This document shows positions 9,490-20,822 of a stretch of 64,000 bases of DNA, in pieces. Origin of the DNA: Bacillota bacterium. GTDB taxonomy: Bacteria; Bacillota; SHA-98; UBA4971. The notes under the pieces were generated by a model. That model saw only the letters and a list, made by a program, of their open reading frames with translations. It was not told the DNA's origin and did no database searches. Each line of letters begins with the position of its first letter. Positions within the stretch are counted from its first letter, which is position 1. The translations under genes were made by a program, and so were the position numbers. The stretch spans positions 176,686 to 240,685 of the forward strand of contig JANLFY010000003.1 of NCBI GenBank assembly GCA_024653485.1. Direction: 5' to 3'.

Positions 9490-9663
9490 CTATTCCTCTT
9501 CCACTATCGCGCCCGAGGAGCATTCCTCAGCACACATGCCGCAGTCGGTGCAGACCTCGGGGTCAATCACAAACTTGTCCTCTCCCTCGCTGATCGCCTC
9601 AAAGGGGCACACTTCCGCGCACGAACCGCACTTGGTGCAGTCGTCAGTGATCACGTGAGGCAT
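9490..9663 (-). CDS. Small 2x[4Fe-4S] ferredoxin
   Basis: 57-residue electron carrier. Two CxxCxxCxxxCP-type motifs are visible: CTKCGSCAEVCPF near residue 8 and CTDCGMCAEECSSGA near residue 38, where the usual Pro after the last Cys is replaced by Ser. ATG at 9663 has GGGAGGTG six bases upstream; an upstream GTG (9672) overlaps that site and is less likely. It sits between frr and uppS, a place where B. subtilis has no gene. Since the same run encodes IspG, an Fe-S enzyme needing reduced ferredoxin, this could be its donor; that is inference. Confidence 0.92.
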   Translation of the reverse strand: MPHVITDDCTKCGSCAEVCPFEAISEGEDKFVIDPEVCTDCGMCAEECSSGAIVEEE

Positions 9664-9678
9664 CACGGCCACCTCCCT

Positions 9679-11696
<2,018 letters not shown>

Positions 11697-11717
11697 AAGC
11701 GCTACCTCCCCGCAACT

Positions 11718-12584
11718 CTACCGATCCGTGTCATCGTCACGCACCGTAGCGTGATCATCGTTGTCGACTTCTGCGACCTCGATGTCCAAAGGCATCTCGA
11801 CGACGTCCGTCGCGGCGTCGACGTACTCCCCTTCGAGCTCGTGCTCGCGGATCTCTCCAGTCATCGACTCCTCTTGGGCCTGGACTGCCAGGGTAGCGTC
11901 ACGCCCCTCGAGACCCTCTATCACCGCGTCGGCCATCTTGCCGCAGATGAGTTTCACCGCTCGAATGGCGTCGTCGTTTCCGGGGATCACGTAGTCCACT
12001 TCGTCCGGATCGCAGTTCGTGTCCACGATCCCCACTATGGGTATACCAAGCTTTCGGGCTTCCTGCACTGCTATTCTCTCCTTACGCGGATCGACCACGA
12101 AAACCGCACCTGGCAGCCGCGACATCTCGCGAATGCCGCCCAGGAATCGCTCCAGCTTCTCTTTCTCCTTCACGAGCTGCATGACTTCCTTCTTGGGAAG
12201 CACGTCGAACGATCCGTCGGCCTGCATGCTCTCCAGCAACCGAAGACGCTCGATTCGCTTGCGAATGGTCCGGAAGTTCGTGAGCATCCCGCCAAGCCAG
12301 CGTTCGTTCACGTGGAACATGCCGCACCGCTCGGCCTCTTCTTTGATGGTGTTGCGGGCCTGCTTCTTCGTCCCGACGAAGAGGATCGTCCCGCCCTCCT
12401 GGACCACGCGCTTCACGAACTCATATGCCTCATCGATCTTCCTCACTGTCTTTTGGAGGTCTATGATGTATATGCCGTTGCGCTCGGTGAAAATGAAGGG
12501 CTTCATCTTGGGGTTCCAGCGTCTGGTCTGGTGACCGAAATGAACCCCGGCTTCGAGCAACTGCTTCATGGTGACTACTGCCAC
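11718..12584 (-). CDS. rpsB: 30S ribosomal protein S2
   Basis: Small-subunit protein S2. About 288 residues: [20 protein letters not shown] at the start, [18 protein letters not shown] and [14 protein letters not shown] are classic S2 segments. The core ends near residue 235; an acidic tail of some 50 residues (rich in Asp, Glu and Val) follows. GTG at 12584 is used because GGAGGTG precedes it by six bases and [13 protein letters not shown] is the common Bacillota N-terminus. First gene of the rpsB-tsf-pyrH-frr run. Confidence 0.96.
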   Translation of the reverse strand: MAVVTMKQLLEAGVHFGHQTRRWNPKMKPFIFTERNGIYIIDLQKTVRKIDEAYEFVKRVVQEGGTILFVGTKKQARNTIKEEAERCGMFHVNERWLGGMLTNFRTIRKRIERLRLLESMQADGSFDVLPKKEVMQLVKEKEKLERFLGGIREMSRLPGAVFVVDPRKERIAVQEARKLGIPIVGIVDTNCDPDEVDYVIPGNDDAIRAVKLICGKMADAVIEGLEGRDATLAVQAQEESMTGEIREHELEGEYVDAATDVVEMPLDIEVAEVDNDDHATVRDDDTDR

Positions 12585-12699
12585 GATCTCACCTCCTCCC
12601 CCACCGGTTGTTCCTCCGCCCCGTTCATCCCCCGGCAAGACCCGCGCAAACAGGCACCGTTACCGGGATCCTGGGACGTGCGTGCTCACACCAAGTCGT

Positions 12700-12728
12700 A
12701 GTATACCACACGCTCACACCCATATCAA
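12700..12728 (-). promoter_or_regulatory. Sigma-A type promoter of rpsB
   Basis: TTGATA at 12728-12723, a 17-base spacer and TATACT at 12705-12700, giving a leader of about 110 bases before rpsB. It starts the largest uninterrupted housekeeping run on the left side of the window and is divergent from the gerA operon. Confidence 0.8.
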
Positions 12729-12836
12729 CGAAACCACGCCACGAATTTCGAGCGCCTGAATACACGCCCGCCCCTAGGGAATACCTAACGTACGAACACG
12801 AAGCCAGCTTTCCCCGTCCAGTGGAGGTCTTCTAGC

Positions 12837-15026
12837 TTGGGCTTCCTTCGCAGCGTTCTAAGTGAAATCGCGTCCTTGCTTTCCTTTGAGAGTCCCGCCA
12901 GGGAAGAGGCGTTCGTCCTCGATACACAGCAGAAGATCCCCGGACTGACTTCGGACGTCCCCGAGACAGGCGCCCAGCCTGCACCTTCTCGAGGGCAACC
13001 GGGCGACGGACAAGCAGAGGCTCAAGAAGATCTGTCCGGTACAAGCCGGCCCGTGGGGGCCGAGCGCCCGCGGTCCGGATCACACGGTGTCCGCAGAGCG
13101 GTGCCGCCAGGCGTGGCCGGACTCGGGGAAGCCCTGCCGCGCACACCGTACGGCTTCGTCCGCCCGAAGAAGATGTCCACGATCAAGGTGGGTGACGGGC
13201 ACGCACCGCGCCCGCAGGCCAGCCCCGGTCCTGGCTCCTCGCCGGATGAGTTTGCGGACGAGATCTCCCCGCAGCGAAGGAGCGGCCAGCCCGCTCCTCA
13301 GCCCGGTGGGCGGCCTGCCGGCGACGCAGGCTCCACGACGGCGCAGGGCGACCGGACGAGAGAAGCCCAAGGGCAACGGGAGGACGAAGTGAAGCCCCTG
13401 GCTGAAAGCTTGCAGGCGAACCTGGACGCTCTCAAGCAGGTCCTCCATTATGGTCTGAACTCGGACGTGGTCGTGAGGGAGTTCGACATACCCACCACTC
13501 CTCCCACGAAGGCCGCGATCGTCTTCATGGAGGGTCTTGCGAGCAAGGACATAATCAACCTCGCCATACTTCAGCCGCTCATGCTCATCTCCCATCTCGA
13601 CAGGGATCTACGGGCCGCGGACGTCCTCGAGATCGTGGAGCGCCGGCTTCTCCCCGGGAACCAAGTGACGCGCAAGGACAACCTCCGAGGAATCATCGAA
13701 GCCGTCATAGCGGGGACGACGTGCCTCCTCATTGAAGGTTGCCGCACAGCGCTTGAGATTGAGACCAAGTCGTGGGAGCACCGTGGCGTGAGCCAGCCCA
13801 CAGCCGAGATGGTGGTCCACGGTCCGCAGGAAGCGTTCAACGAGATCCTGAAGAACAACGTCGCCCTGGTACGGAGACGCATGAGGACCCCCGATCTCGT
13901 GAGCGAGATCATCAAGGTAGGAACGCTCTCCCGTGTGGACTGCGCCGTCCTGTACGTGGAAGGCCTCACCAACCCCAAGCTCGTGGCTGAGGTGAAGAGA
14001 CGGATCAACGGGATCTCAGCAGACCAGATCCAGGACACAGGCGTCCTCGAGCAATTCATCGAGGACAGGCCGTTCGTGATGGCGCCTCAGACCTTGTCCA
14101 CTGAGCGACCGGACAGAATGGCTGCATATCTCTCGGAAGGACACGTGGGGATTCTGCTAGACGGAAGTCCCTTCGGCTTGGTGGTCCCCGCTACGTTCTG
14201 GTCCCTGCTTCATGCGGCGGAGGATCACTTCTTGCGGTGGCCGTTCGGCACGTTCCTGCGCTTGGTGCGCGTGGTGGCGCTGGGGACGGCCGTGCTCCTC
14301 CCAGCGGTGTACGTTGCAGCGACGAACTTCCACCCCGAGATGATTCCCACAGACCTCCTTCTGGCCATCGCGGCTACCCGCGAGAAGGTGCCCTTCCCCA
14401 CGGTGCTGGAGGTGCTCATCATGGAGGTGTCCCTGGAGTTGATCCGGGAGGCCGGGATTCGAGTTCCAGGGGTCATCGGCCCTACTTTAGGCATAGTTGG
14501 AGCACTCATACTTGGCCAAGCCGCGGTGGCCGCCTCGATAGTCAGCCCGATCCTCGTAATCATCGTCGCCCTCACCGCGCTCGGATCGTTCGCCATACCC
14601 AACTTCAACATGGCCTTCGCCGCGCGGATCGCTCGGTTCGTGTACATCGGGTTGGCGGCGGCGCTTGGCTTCTACGGAATCGCGGTCGGCGTCTTCGTCC
14701 ACATGTTGATCTACGTGAATGTCAGGTCGTTCGGCGTGCCCTTCATGTCGCCCGTCGCTCCGTTTGCACAGGGGAGCGGGGACCTCATCCTGCGCTATCC
14801 GTCGTGGAGCATGGAACTGCGCCCCAGATTCCTTCAAACCCAGCATAGAGAGAGACAACCCGAGGTGAGCCGGAAGTGGACTCAGTCAGCAGGAGTCGAC
14901 GCTCCATCGACGATCGGTTCCGCAACAGCACCGTCCTCCGAAACCGCCGGTGGGAGCGACACAGGTGAGAGCGCAGGCGGAGACAGCGGGCCGCAGCGGA
15001 AGAAGGGAGGTGGGGCACGTGCTTGA
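12837..15026 (+). CDS. gerAA: GerA-family spore germination protein, subunit A
   Basis: A subunit of a nutrient germinant receptor in the spore inner membrane. 729 residues, far longer than the usual 480-550. Residues 1 to about 185 are low-complexity and rich in Pro, Gly, Arg and Ser; the GerA domain starts near ANLDALKQVLHYGLNSDVVVREF, and includes VFMEGLASKDIINLAILQPL, DCAVLYVEGLTNPKLVAEV and the SEGHVGILLDGSPFGLVVPATFW segment, followed by about five membrane helices and the motif REAGIRVPGVIGPTLGIVGA. A further disordered tail of about 65 residues ends the protein. TTG start at 12837, GGAGG nine bases upstream. First gene of a plus-strand operon. Confidence 0.9.
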   Translation: MGFLRSVLSEIASLLSFESPAREEAFVLDTQQKIPGLTSDVPETGAQPAPSRGQPGDGQAEAQEDLSGTSRPVGAERPRSGSHGVRRAVPPGVAGLGEALPRTPYGFVRPKKMSTIKVGDGHAPRPQASPGPGSSPDEFADEISPQRRSGQPAPQPGGRPAGDAGSTTAQGDRTREAQGQREDEVKPLAESLQANLDALKQVLHYGLNSDVVVREFDIPTTPPTKAAIVFMEGLASKDIINLAILQPLMLISHLDRDLRAADVLEIVERRLLPGNQVTRKDNLRGIIEAVIAGTTCLLIEGCRTALEIETKSWEHRGVSQPTAEMVVHGPQEAFNEILKNNVALVRRRMRTPDLVSEIIKVGTLSRVDCAVLYVEGLTNPKLVAEVKRRINGISADQIQDTGVLEQFIEDRPFVMAPQTLSTERPDRMAAYLSEGHVGILLDGSPFGLVVPATFWSLLHAAEDHFLRWPFGTFLRLVRVVALGTAVLLPAVYVAATNFHPEMIPTDLLLAIAATREKVPFPTVLEVLIMEVSLELIREAGIRVPGVIGPTLGIVGALILGQAAVAASIVSPILVIIVALTALGSFAIPNFNMAFAARIARFVYIGLAAALGFYGIAVGVFVHMLIYVNVRSFGVPFMSPVAPFAQGSGDLILRYPSWSMELRPRFLQTQHRERQPEVSRKWTQSAGVDAPSTIGSATAPSSETAGGSDTGESAGGDSGPQRKKGGGARA

Positions 15027-16134
15027 GGAGGGAAGGATAGGTACGGGCGAGGCGGTCGCGGCAACCCTCTATTTCCTCTCTTCAAAGCTGTTCATCTCCT
15101 TTCCGCAGCAAATGGCCACGGTCGGCCTGACGGCCGCCTGGATCGTGCCCATGATCAGCTTCGCCGGCGCGGCAGTGGGTTTCCTCATCGTTACCGCGCT
15201 CTTGAGACGCTACCCCCGTATGGGCATAGTGGAGATAGGCGAGGAGTTGGCGGGCCCTGTGCTCGGCAGCTTGGCCGCCTTGGGATACTTCGCGTTCTTT
15301 TTCGTCGCGACCGTCGTCATCATGCGCGAGTTCTCGGAGACAGTCGGGACCGCCCTCCTCCCTCGCACGCCTTTAGCAGTGATAACGCTCATATTCGCGC
15401 TCGTCACCATAGCCGCGACCTACCTGGGCGTGGAGGCGCTCACGAGGGCCGCTCTCCTCGCCGCACCACTGATCGTGGTGACCCTCGTCTTCTTGAACGT
15501 CCTGCTGGTGCCCCAGGCCAACTTCGACGCGATGTTCCCTTTCTTCGGCCCCGGCCTCGACAAGCTCGTCTACCACGGGATCATCCACTCGGCGGTCGGG
15601 GGCGAGGTCCTGTTCCTGGCGGTCATAGCTCCTCAGCTCCGGGAGTGGTCCCATGCCCGCGCGATAGGCCTCGCTGCGCTGGCGATCACAGCATTGTTCA
15701 CGAGCGTGTCGGTGCTCACATTTGTCACGGTCTTTCCTTACCCGCTCTGCGTGCACATACCGTACCCCGGCTACGAGACTTCCACCCTCATCTACGTAGG
15801 GCGGTTCTTCCAAAGGGTGGAGGTGGCTTTCGTGTTCCTCTGGGTCATAAGCGGATGCATTGAGCTCGCGCTGGGCACGTATACCTCGGCGATCATCCTC
15901 GCCCGAACGCTCAAACTGCCCCTGTACCGTCCGCTCCTTCCGGCACTGGGGGTCATCGGCTATTCACTCGCCTTCGTGCCGCCCGACGTGCCCACCGCGA
16001 CCAGGCTTGACTTCGAGCTGGTCAGAACGTTCGGCGGGATCGCGGTGTTCGTCGTCCCGGCTGTGCTGCTTCTCGCCGCCCAAGTGAAGCAAGTCCGCAA
16101 GGCTGAAGGGGGCAGGCGAAAGGATGGCGCTTGA
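15019..16134 (+). CDS. gerAB: Spore germination permease, subunit B
   Basis: B subunit of the germinant receptor, an APC-superfamily transporter-like protein (GerAB/Endospore germination permease). About 371 residues with ten hydrophobic segments; in the first one SSKLFISFPQQMATVGLTAA and near the C-terminus the GYSLAFVPPDV region are typical. GTG at 15019 overlaps the end of subunit A by eight bases and has GGGAGGTG six bases upstream; an ATG at 14950 in the same frame is embedded in the previous gene and is less likely. Works together with subunits A and C to sense germinants. Confidence 0.9.
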   Translation: MLEEGRIGTGEAVAATLYFLSSKLFISFPQQMATVGLTAAWIVPMISFAGAAVGFLIVTALLRRYPRMGIVEIGEELAGPVLGSLAALGYFAFFFVATVVIMREFSETVGTALLPRTPLAVITLIFALVTIAATYLGVEALTRAALLAAPLIVVTLVFLNVLLVPQANFDAMFPFFGPGLDKLVYHGIIHSAVGGEVLFLAVIAPQLREWSHARAIGLAALAITALFTSVSVLTFVTVFPYPLCVHIPYPGYETSTLIYVGRFFQRVEVAFVFLWVISGCIELALGTYTSAIILARTLKLPLYRPLLPALGVIGYSLAFVPPDVPTATRLDFELVRTFGGIAVFVVPAVLLLAAQVKQVRKAEGGRRKDGA

Positions 16135-17539
16135 GGTAAGGGAGGAAGGTCGGGGGCCAAGACTGGTCCGTGCCTCGTTGCTCCTCTCCATTCTCGTCGT
16201 GATGGCGTTATCGTCGTCCGGGTGTTGGGACAGGACGGAGGTGGACGACGTGGCGTTCATCATGGCGATCGGCCTGGACGACGCCCCGGACGACCAGGTG
16301 TACGCTACCTTTCACATAGCCGTCCCGAGGGCCGTGGCCGGCGCGGGAGGGGTGGGCGGAGGCTCGGGCGGAGGAGGGGCGGGTCAGCAGTCAAGCCTCA
16401 TCACCACGCTCATGGGCAGGTCCGTGTTGAGCCTCCTCAACTTGTTGAGCACGCACGTAGATAGACGCCCGTCCTTCGTCCACGGAAAGATGGTGGTCGT
16501 CGGAGAGAAGCTGGCAAAGCGAGGCATAGCCCCATACATCGGCGAAATCCTCAGGTTTCGCGAGACGCGGAGGACGATGTTCCTCGCGGTTGTCCGCGGG
16601 ACGGCCAAGGAGTTCATCGAGAAGAACCGCCCGGTGCTCGAGCAGAACCCCGCCAAGAACCTCGAGCTCCTCGCGCTTGCCAACAAACAGGCCGGGTTCA
16701 TTCCTCCGTCGCAGGTCCACAGGTTCCTGGTGGAGATGCAGTCGCTTGGGGAAGCGCCCGTCACTATCCTCGCGGGAATGAAGGAACAGGCCGTCGGGGG
16801 CAGGACCGAGCAATCTCGCGAAGACACCCCGGACGATTCGAGCGGGTCATCCGGCAACGCGTCACAGACAGACGAGGGCAACGAGCAGCCCAAGATGCCA
16901 CTGATACAGGCGATCTCTCACCGCAGCGACTCTGACTACGTCGCGGGGCAGTCCCCCTCTGTCGGCGGAAACCCCATAGAGTTCCTGGGCGGAGCCGTGT
17001 TCAGGGGGGATCGCATGGTCGGAGAGATAACGGGGCAGGACGTGAGAGCCATGCTCATGCTCCGGGGCACATTCAAGAGAGGCGTTCTCGACGTCGAGGA
17101 CCCATTCGTGAAGGGCAAGTACGTATCGTGCGGCGTTCGCCTGGCTCGTCCTACGGAGATCAGAGTCACCAGGGAAGGCGGTAGGTTCCACGTCAAGGTG
17201 AAGGTCTTGCTCGAAGGGGAGCTCATCGGAACCCAAAGTCTTGTCGACTACTCCGACCCCAAGAACCTCCACACCCTTGAAAGACGTGTCGCCGACGACC
17301 TCACGAGGAGTTGTCAGCACCTAGTGAAAGAGGCGCAGGAAACGCTGCGCGCGGACATCTTCGCGTTCGGGAACAAAGCCAGACACCTCGTGAAGACTTG
17401 GGAAGAGTGGGAGGCCCTTGATTGGCCAGAGAAGTTCCCGGAAGCTGTGGTGGATATCGACTTCAGGCTCGCTCTCCGCCGGACGGGGTTGCTTTTCAAG
17501 CCTCCTCTGCCGAGCACTGAAAGAAAGCGTTCGTCCTAG
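16124..17539 (+). CDS. gerAC: Ger(x)C-family germination lipoprotein, subunit C
   Basis: C subunit of the germinant receptor, anchored in the membrane as a lipoprotein. 471 residues. N-terminal signal (LLLSILVVMALSSSG) with the lipobox cysteine at about residue 34 (SSGCWDRTEVDD, the normal GerC start). Domain 1 contains HIAVPRA and the HGKMVVVGEKLA segment; the C-terminal domain contains EFLGGAVFRGDRMVGEI. Two insertions are odd: a glycine-rich stretch of about 18 residues near residue 75-92 and an acidic/Ser-rich linker near residues 225-255. ATG overlaps subunit B by 11 bases. Confidence 0.92.
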   Translation: MALEVREEGRGPRLVRASLLLSILVVMALSSSGCWDRTEVDDVAFIMAIGLDDAPDDQVYATFHIAVPRAVAGAGGVGGGSGGGGAGQQSSLITTLMGRSVLSLLNLLSTHVDRRPSFVHGKMVVVGEKLAKRGIAPYIGEILRFRETRRTMFLAVVRGTAKEFIEKNRPVLEQNPAKNLELLALANKQAGFIPPSQVHRFLVEMQSLGEAPVTILAGMKEQAVGGRTEQSREDTPDDSSGSSGNASQTDEGNEQPKMPLIQAISHRSDSDYVAGQSPSVGGNPIEFLGGAVFRGDRMVGEITGQDVRAMLMLRGTFKRGVLDVEDPFVKGKYVSCGVRLARPTEIRVTREGGRFHVKVKVLLEGELIGTQSLVDYSDPKNLHTLERRVADDLTRSCQHLVKEAQETLRADIFAFGNKARHLVKTWEEWEALDWPEKFPEAVVDIDFRLALRRTGLLFKPPLPSTERKRSS

Positions 17540-17583
17540 CAGACGGACAGCGTTCATCTGAGGAGAGGCGATAGAGAGGTGAC

Positions 17584-17766
17584 GTGCTGGTGCGCGCTAG
17601 CTTGCTATTCACAAACATGTCGGTCCCGATTGTGGTGGCATTGTACACCCTGAGCTTCGGGCTGTGGCTTTGGCGGCGCAAGAACGTTCGAGGGGCCGTC
17701 GGGGTTTTCCTCCTCGCGGCGTGCTGCTTGGCTGTGCCGTTGTTCCTTCTCATGGTCCGCGGGTAG
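17584..17766 (+). CDS. Small two-helix membrane protein, last gene of the germination operon
   Basis: 60 residues, GTG start with GAGAGGTG immediately upstream. Two hydrophobic segments, NMSVPIVVALYTLSFGLWLW and GAVGVFLLAACCLAVPLFLLMV, joined by a basic turn (RRKNVRG). Not recognised as a named family; some germinant receptor operons carry a small membrane D subunit, and this is a candidate by position and size. Its TAG stop is inside the 12-bp terminator stem that ends the operon. Confidence 0.6.
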   Translation: MLVRASLLFTNMSVPIVVALYTLSFGLWLWRRKNVRGAVGVFLLAACCLAVPLFLLMVRG

Positions 17767-17789
17767 CCTCCTTGGCAGAGGCTACCCGC
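17759..17789. terminator. Terminator hairpin between the germination operon and codY
   Basis: GCGGGTAGCCTC and GAGGCTACCCGC form a perfect 12-bp stem around a 7-base loop. It overlaps the stop codon of the 60-residue gene and separates two convergent transcripts (germination operon, plus; codY, minus). No U-tract on either side, so it may need Rho or NusA/NusG help or act as an mRNA 3' stabiliser. Confidence 0.7.
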
Positions 17790-17819
17790 CGCACCCGGCT
17801 CACTCTTCGCGTCGATGCG

Positions 17820-18605
17820 TCACCTTGCCCGCAGTCTCTCCAATTCGTCGAACAACTTGTCGTTGAGCACCCTGATGTAAGTCCCTTTCATGCCTAGTGA
17901 GCGGGATTCGATGACCCCGGCGCTCTCGAACTTGCGCAGCGCGTTCACGATCACAGATCTGGTGATGCCTACTTTGTCCGCGATCTTGCTCGCCACGAGC
18001 AGCCCCTCTTCCCCTCCAAGCTCCCTGAAGATGTGCTCCACCGCCTCCTGCTCGGAGAAGGACAGTGTGTCCAAAGCCATCTGCACTGATGCTTTCTTCC
18101 TGGCCTCTTCCTCGACCTGACCGGTCTTCGAACGGAGGATCTCCATTCCGAACACGGTCGCGGCGTACTCGGCGAGCACTAGGTCGTCGTCGGAGAACTC
18201 CCTCTCGAACCTCGCCAGCACGAGCGTCCCCATCCTGTCTCCCCCAGCGTATATGGGGACGACCGTCAGCAGTTCCTCGGCAAACCCGCACTTCGCGTTG
18301 GAACGGAGGAAACACTTGCCACGTTCATTGCGGATGTTCTCAGACGTCTCGATTATCCTAAGGAGCCAATCCGCCGAGTCCTTGGGAAACGTGCAGCCGT
18401 TCCCGACGCACCCGGCCGCCACGTCGCAGTCAAACCCCTCCACGAACCCGTATCCTAGAAGCCTCCCTCGGCGCCCGACCACGAACACGTTAGCGGAAAT
18501 CTCCTCGCAGAGCACTCTGGCTAGATCGTTGAAATCGCTGGGAAAACCCGTGGACTCCTGTATGAATCGACTGATCCTTCGCGTCTTCTCCAGTAACTCG
18601 CTCAT
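17820..18605 (-). CDS. codY: GTP-sensing global regulator CodY
   Basis: DNA-binding repressor/activator responding to GTP and branched-chain amino acids; controls stationary-phase and metabolic genes in Bacillota. 261 residues: N-terminal GAF ligand-binding domain (start MSELLEKTRRISRFIQ; PFNDLARVLC-like region; NERGKCF) and C-terminal winged helix-turn-helix (ASKIADKVGITRSVIVNALRKFESAGVIESRSLGMKGTYIRV), which matches the family almost without change. ATG with GGAGGAG upstream. Last gene of the topA-trmFO-xerC-hslVU-codY run, the same order as in B. subtilis. Confidence 0.97.
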   Translation of the reverse strand: MSELLEKTRRISRFIQESTGFPSDFNDLARVLCEEISANVFVVGRRGRLLGYGFVEGFDCDVAAGCVGNGCTFPKDSADWLLRIIETSENIRNERGKCFLRSNAKCGFAEELLTVVPIYAGGDRMGTLVLARFEREFSDDDLVLAEYAATVFGMEILRSKTGQVEEEARKKASVQMALDTLSFSEQEAVEHIFRELGGEEGLLVASKIADKVGITRSVIVNALRKFESAGVIESRSLGMKGTYIRVLNDKLFDELERLRAR

Positions 18606-18862
18606 TGACGTCTCCTCCTCATGTTGCTGCCGGGGTCTTCCCCCATGTTTCAGCGGTTCGCTGTAGGAATCCTAGCACTCGCGTTCACCCGGCTTGTCCC
18701 ACCCCGCGCTCGGGTCGAGGCCCCGTGCCGGGAGAATCGCTCCGCGGGACTCCGGCCACCCGTGTCCGTGTCGAGGGCCGGGAAAAGCCGGGAGAGGGAC
18801 GGCCCCGGCAGTCCCGGGCCTCATGCGGCTGGAGACCCGCGCGACGGCGCAGCAGGCGCTGC

Positions 18863-20254
18863 TCACAAGATGAAGCGGCTGAGGTCTCTATCTCCGACTA
18901 TGTCTTGCAGTCTTCCGCGAACGTATTCCCGGTCAATCCGCACCCTCCCCTTCGCCATGTCCGGCGCATCGAAGGAGATGTCATCGAGCAGCCGCTCGAT
19001 GATCGTGTGGAGCCTCCTCGCGCCGATGTTCTCCGTCTCCTGGTTGACTGTATCAGCGATGGCAGCGATCTCGTCGATGGCCTCGGGCAGGAACTCCAGC
19101 TCGATCCCTTCCGTGGCAAGCAGGGCCTTGTACTGCTTCACCAGGGCGTTCTCGGGCTCGAGAAGGATGCGCTTGAAGTCCTCCCTTGTAAGGCTGTCGA
19201 GCTCCACTCTTATCGGAAAACGCCCTTGCAGCTCGGGGATGAGGTCTGAAGGCTTTGCCACGTGAAAGGCCCCTGCCGCGATGAACAATATGTGATCCGT
19301 TCGCACCGGGCCGTGCTTGGTCATCACGGTAGATCCCTCGACAATGGGCAGAATGTCCCGCTGAACGCCCTCGCGCGATACGTCCGGCCCCACGCCGCGC
19401 TCCCTGCCTGCTATCTTGTCGATTTCGTCTATGAACACTATCCCGGACTGCTCGGCGCGCCTGACGGCCTCCTGCTCGACCTCCTCCATGTCCACGAGCT
19501 TCTGCGCCTCTTCCTGCGCTATGATCTTGCGCGCCTCCCTGACAGGCACCTTTCGGCGTCGCTGGCGCCTCGGGAGAAGCCCCCCGAAGAGGTCCTGCAT
19601 GTTGATGCCCATCTCCTCCACACCAGCGCCGCTGAAGACTTCGAGCATAGGCGGGGTTTGGTCCTCGACAGTGACCTCGATCATCATGTCCTCGAGCTCC
19701 CCCGCGGCAAGCTTCGCCCTGAGTTCGTCTCGCCTAGCCTTCGCCTCCGCCTGCCTCGACTGAAACGATTCATCGTCCCGGATGAGCCCCAGCCCTCCCA
19801 TGAGGGCGCTCAGCGGGTTCCTCTCCGACTCACGGCTGGGGATGGGCGCCATTATATCGAGAAGCCTCTCGTCTACCACCGCTTCCGCCCGGTGATATAC
19901 CTGCACTGTTTTCTCCGCCTTCACCATCCTCACCGACGTCTCCACGAGGTCCCTGATGATGGAGTCCACATCCCTGCCCACGTAACCGACCTCCGTGAAC
20001 TTCGTGGCTTCCACCTTGATGAACGGGGCATTCACCAATCTCGCGAGCCGTCTCGCGATCTCCGTCTTGCCCACTCCAGTGGGGCCTATCATGAGGATGT
20101 TCTTCGGCACGACTTCGTCACGTAATGGCGCGGGCAGCTTGAGCCTGCGATACCTGTTGCGCAAAGCTATGGCCACCGCGCGTTTGGCTCTCGCCTGGCC
20201 GACTATGTACTTGTCGAGCTCCTCGACGATGGCTCGGGGTGTCAGGTCCTCCAC
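18863..20254 (-). CDS. hslU: ATP-dependent protease ATPase subunit HslU (ClpY)
   Basis: AAA+ unfoldase of the HslUV protease. 463 residues: [22 protein letters not shown] at the N-terminus, Walker [15 protein letters not shown] near residue 55, [16 protein letters not shown], the inserted I domain (residues about 110-230), Walker [10 protein letters not shown], and a C-terminal sensor region ending in the tail that inserts into HslV (SRFIL). GTG start with GGGAGG upstream. Directly downstream of hslV. Confidence 0.97.
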   Translation of the reverse strand: MEDLTPRAIVEELDKYIVGQARAKRAVAIALRNRYRRLKLPAPLRDEVVPKNILMIGPTGVGKTEIARRLARLVNAPFIKVEATKFTEVGYVGRDVDSIIRDLVETSVRMVKAEKTVQVYHRAEAVVDERLLDIMAPIPSRESERNPLSALMGGLGLIRDDESFQSRQAEAKARRDELRAKLAAGELEDMMIEVTVEDQTPPMLEVFSGAGVEEMGINMQDLFGGLLPRRQRRRKVPVREARKIIAQEEAQKLVDMEEVEQEAVRRAEQSGIVFIDEIDKIAGRERGVGPDVSREGVQRDILPIVEGSTVMTKHGPVRTDHILFIAAGAFHVAKPSDLIPELQGRFPIRVELDSLTREDFKRILLEPENALVKQYKALLATEGIELEFLPEAIDEIAAIADTVNQETENIGARRLHTIIERLLDDISFDAPDMAKGRVRIDREYVRGRLQDIVGDRDLSRFIL

Positions 20255-20276
20255 CCTCGCGCCTCCCTTCGCAATC

Positions 20277-20804
20277 TCATATCTCCTCGAACGTGATCTC
20301 CTCGTTCGTATATATGCAGATCGATGAGGCTATCTTGAGAGACTCCACCACGATGTCCCGACACGAAAGGTCCGTGTGGCGCAGGAGCGCCCTTGCGGCG
20401 GCCAAGGCATACGGGCCTCCCGATCCGACGGCAGCGACGCCGTCGTCGGGTTCGATGACGTCTCCACTTCCTGACACCACTAGCAGGTGTGAAGCATCCG
20501 CGACGACTAAGAGGGCTTCCAGCTTGCGCAGAGCCCTATCGAGCCTCCATTCCTTTGCAAGCTCTACGGCTGCCCTGGGAAGGTTGCCCCGGAACTCCTC
20601 CAGCTTACCCTCGAACTTCTCGAAAAGCGCGAAGGCGTCAGCGGCCGCGCCAGCGAAACCAGCAAGGACCTTCCCATCGTGTATCCTTCTTACCTTCTTC
20701 GCTCTATGTTTCATCACGGTGTTAGCGAATGTCACCTGGCCGTCACCTGCGACGGCCACGTGACCGTCCTTCTTCACGGCGACCACTGTCGTGGCGTGAA
20801 ACAC
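20277..20804 (-). CDS. hslV: ATP-dependent protease subunit HslV (ClpQ)
   Basis: Proteasome-like peptidase that forms a two-ring chamber capped by HslU. 175 residues. The protein starts [10 protein letters not shown]; processing before Thr5 (or Thr6) would expose the N-terminal Thr nucleophile, unlike B. subtilis CodW, which uses Ser. [28 protein letters not shown] and [17 protein letters not shown] are the typical segments. GTG start after AAGGAGG. Coupled with hslU 22 bases downstream. Confidence 0.97.
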   Translation of the reverse strand: MFHATTVVAVKKDGHVAVAGDGQVTFANTVMKHRAKKVRRIHDGKVLAGFAGAAADAFALFEKFEGKLEEFRGNLPRAAVELAKEWRLDRALRKLEALLVVADASHLLVVSGSGDVIEPDDGVAAVGSGGPYALAAARALLRHTDLSCRDIVVESLKIASSICIYTNEEITFEEI

Positions 20805-20822
20805 ATGGCTCCCTCCTTCTGG

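Noticed and set aside
12750-12800. Possible SigG promoter for the gerA operon (GAATA ... AATACCTA)
   Set aside because: The -35 half fits but only four of seven -10 bases do; too weak to list as a feature, although SigG control is expected.
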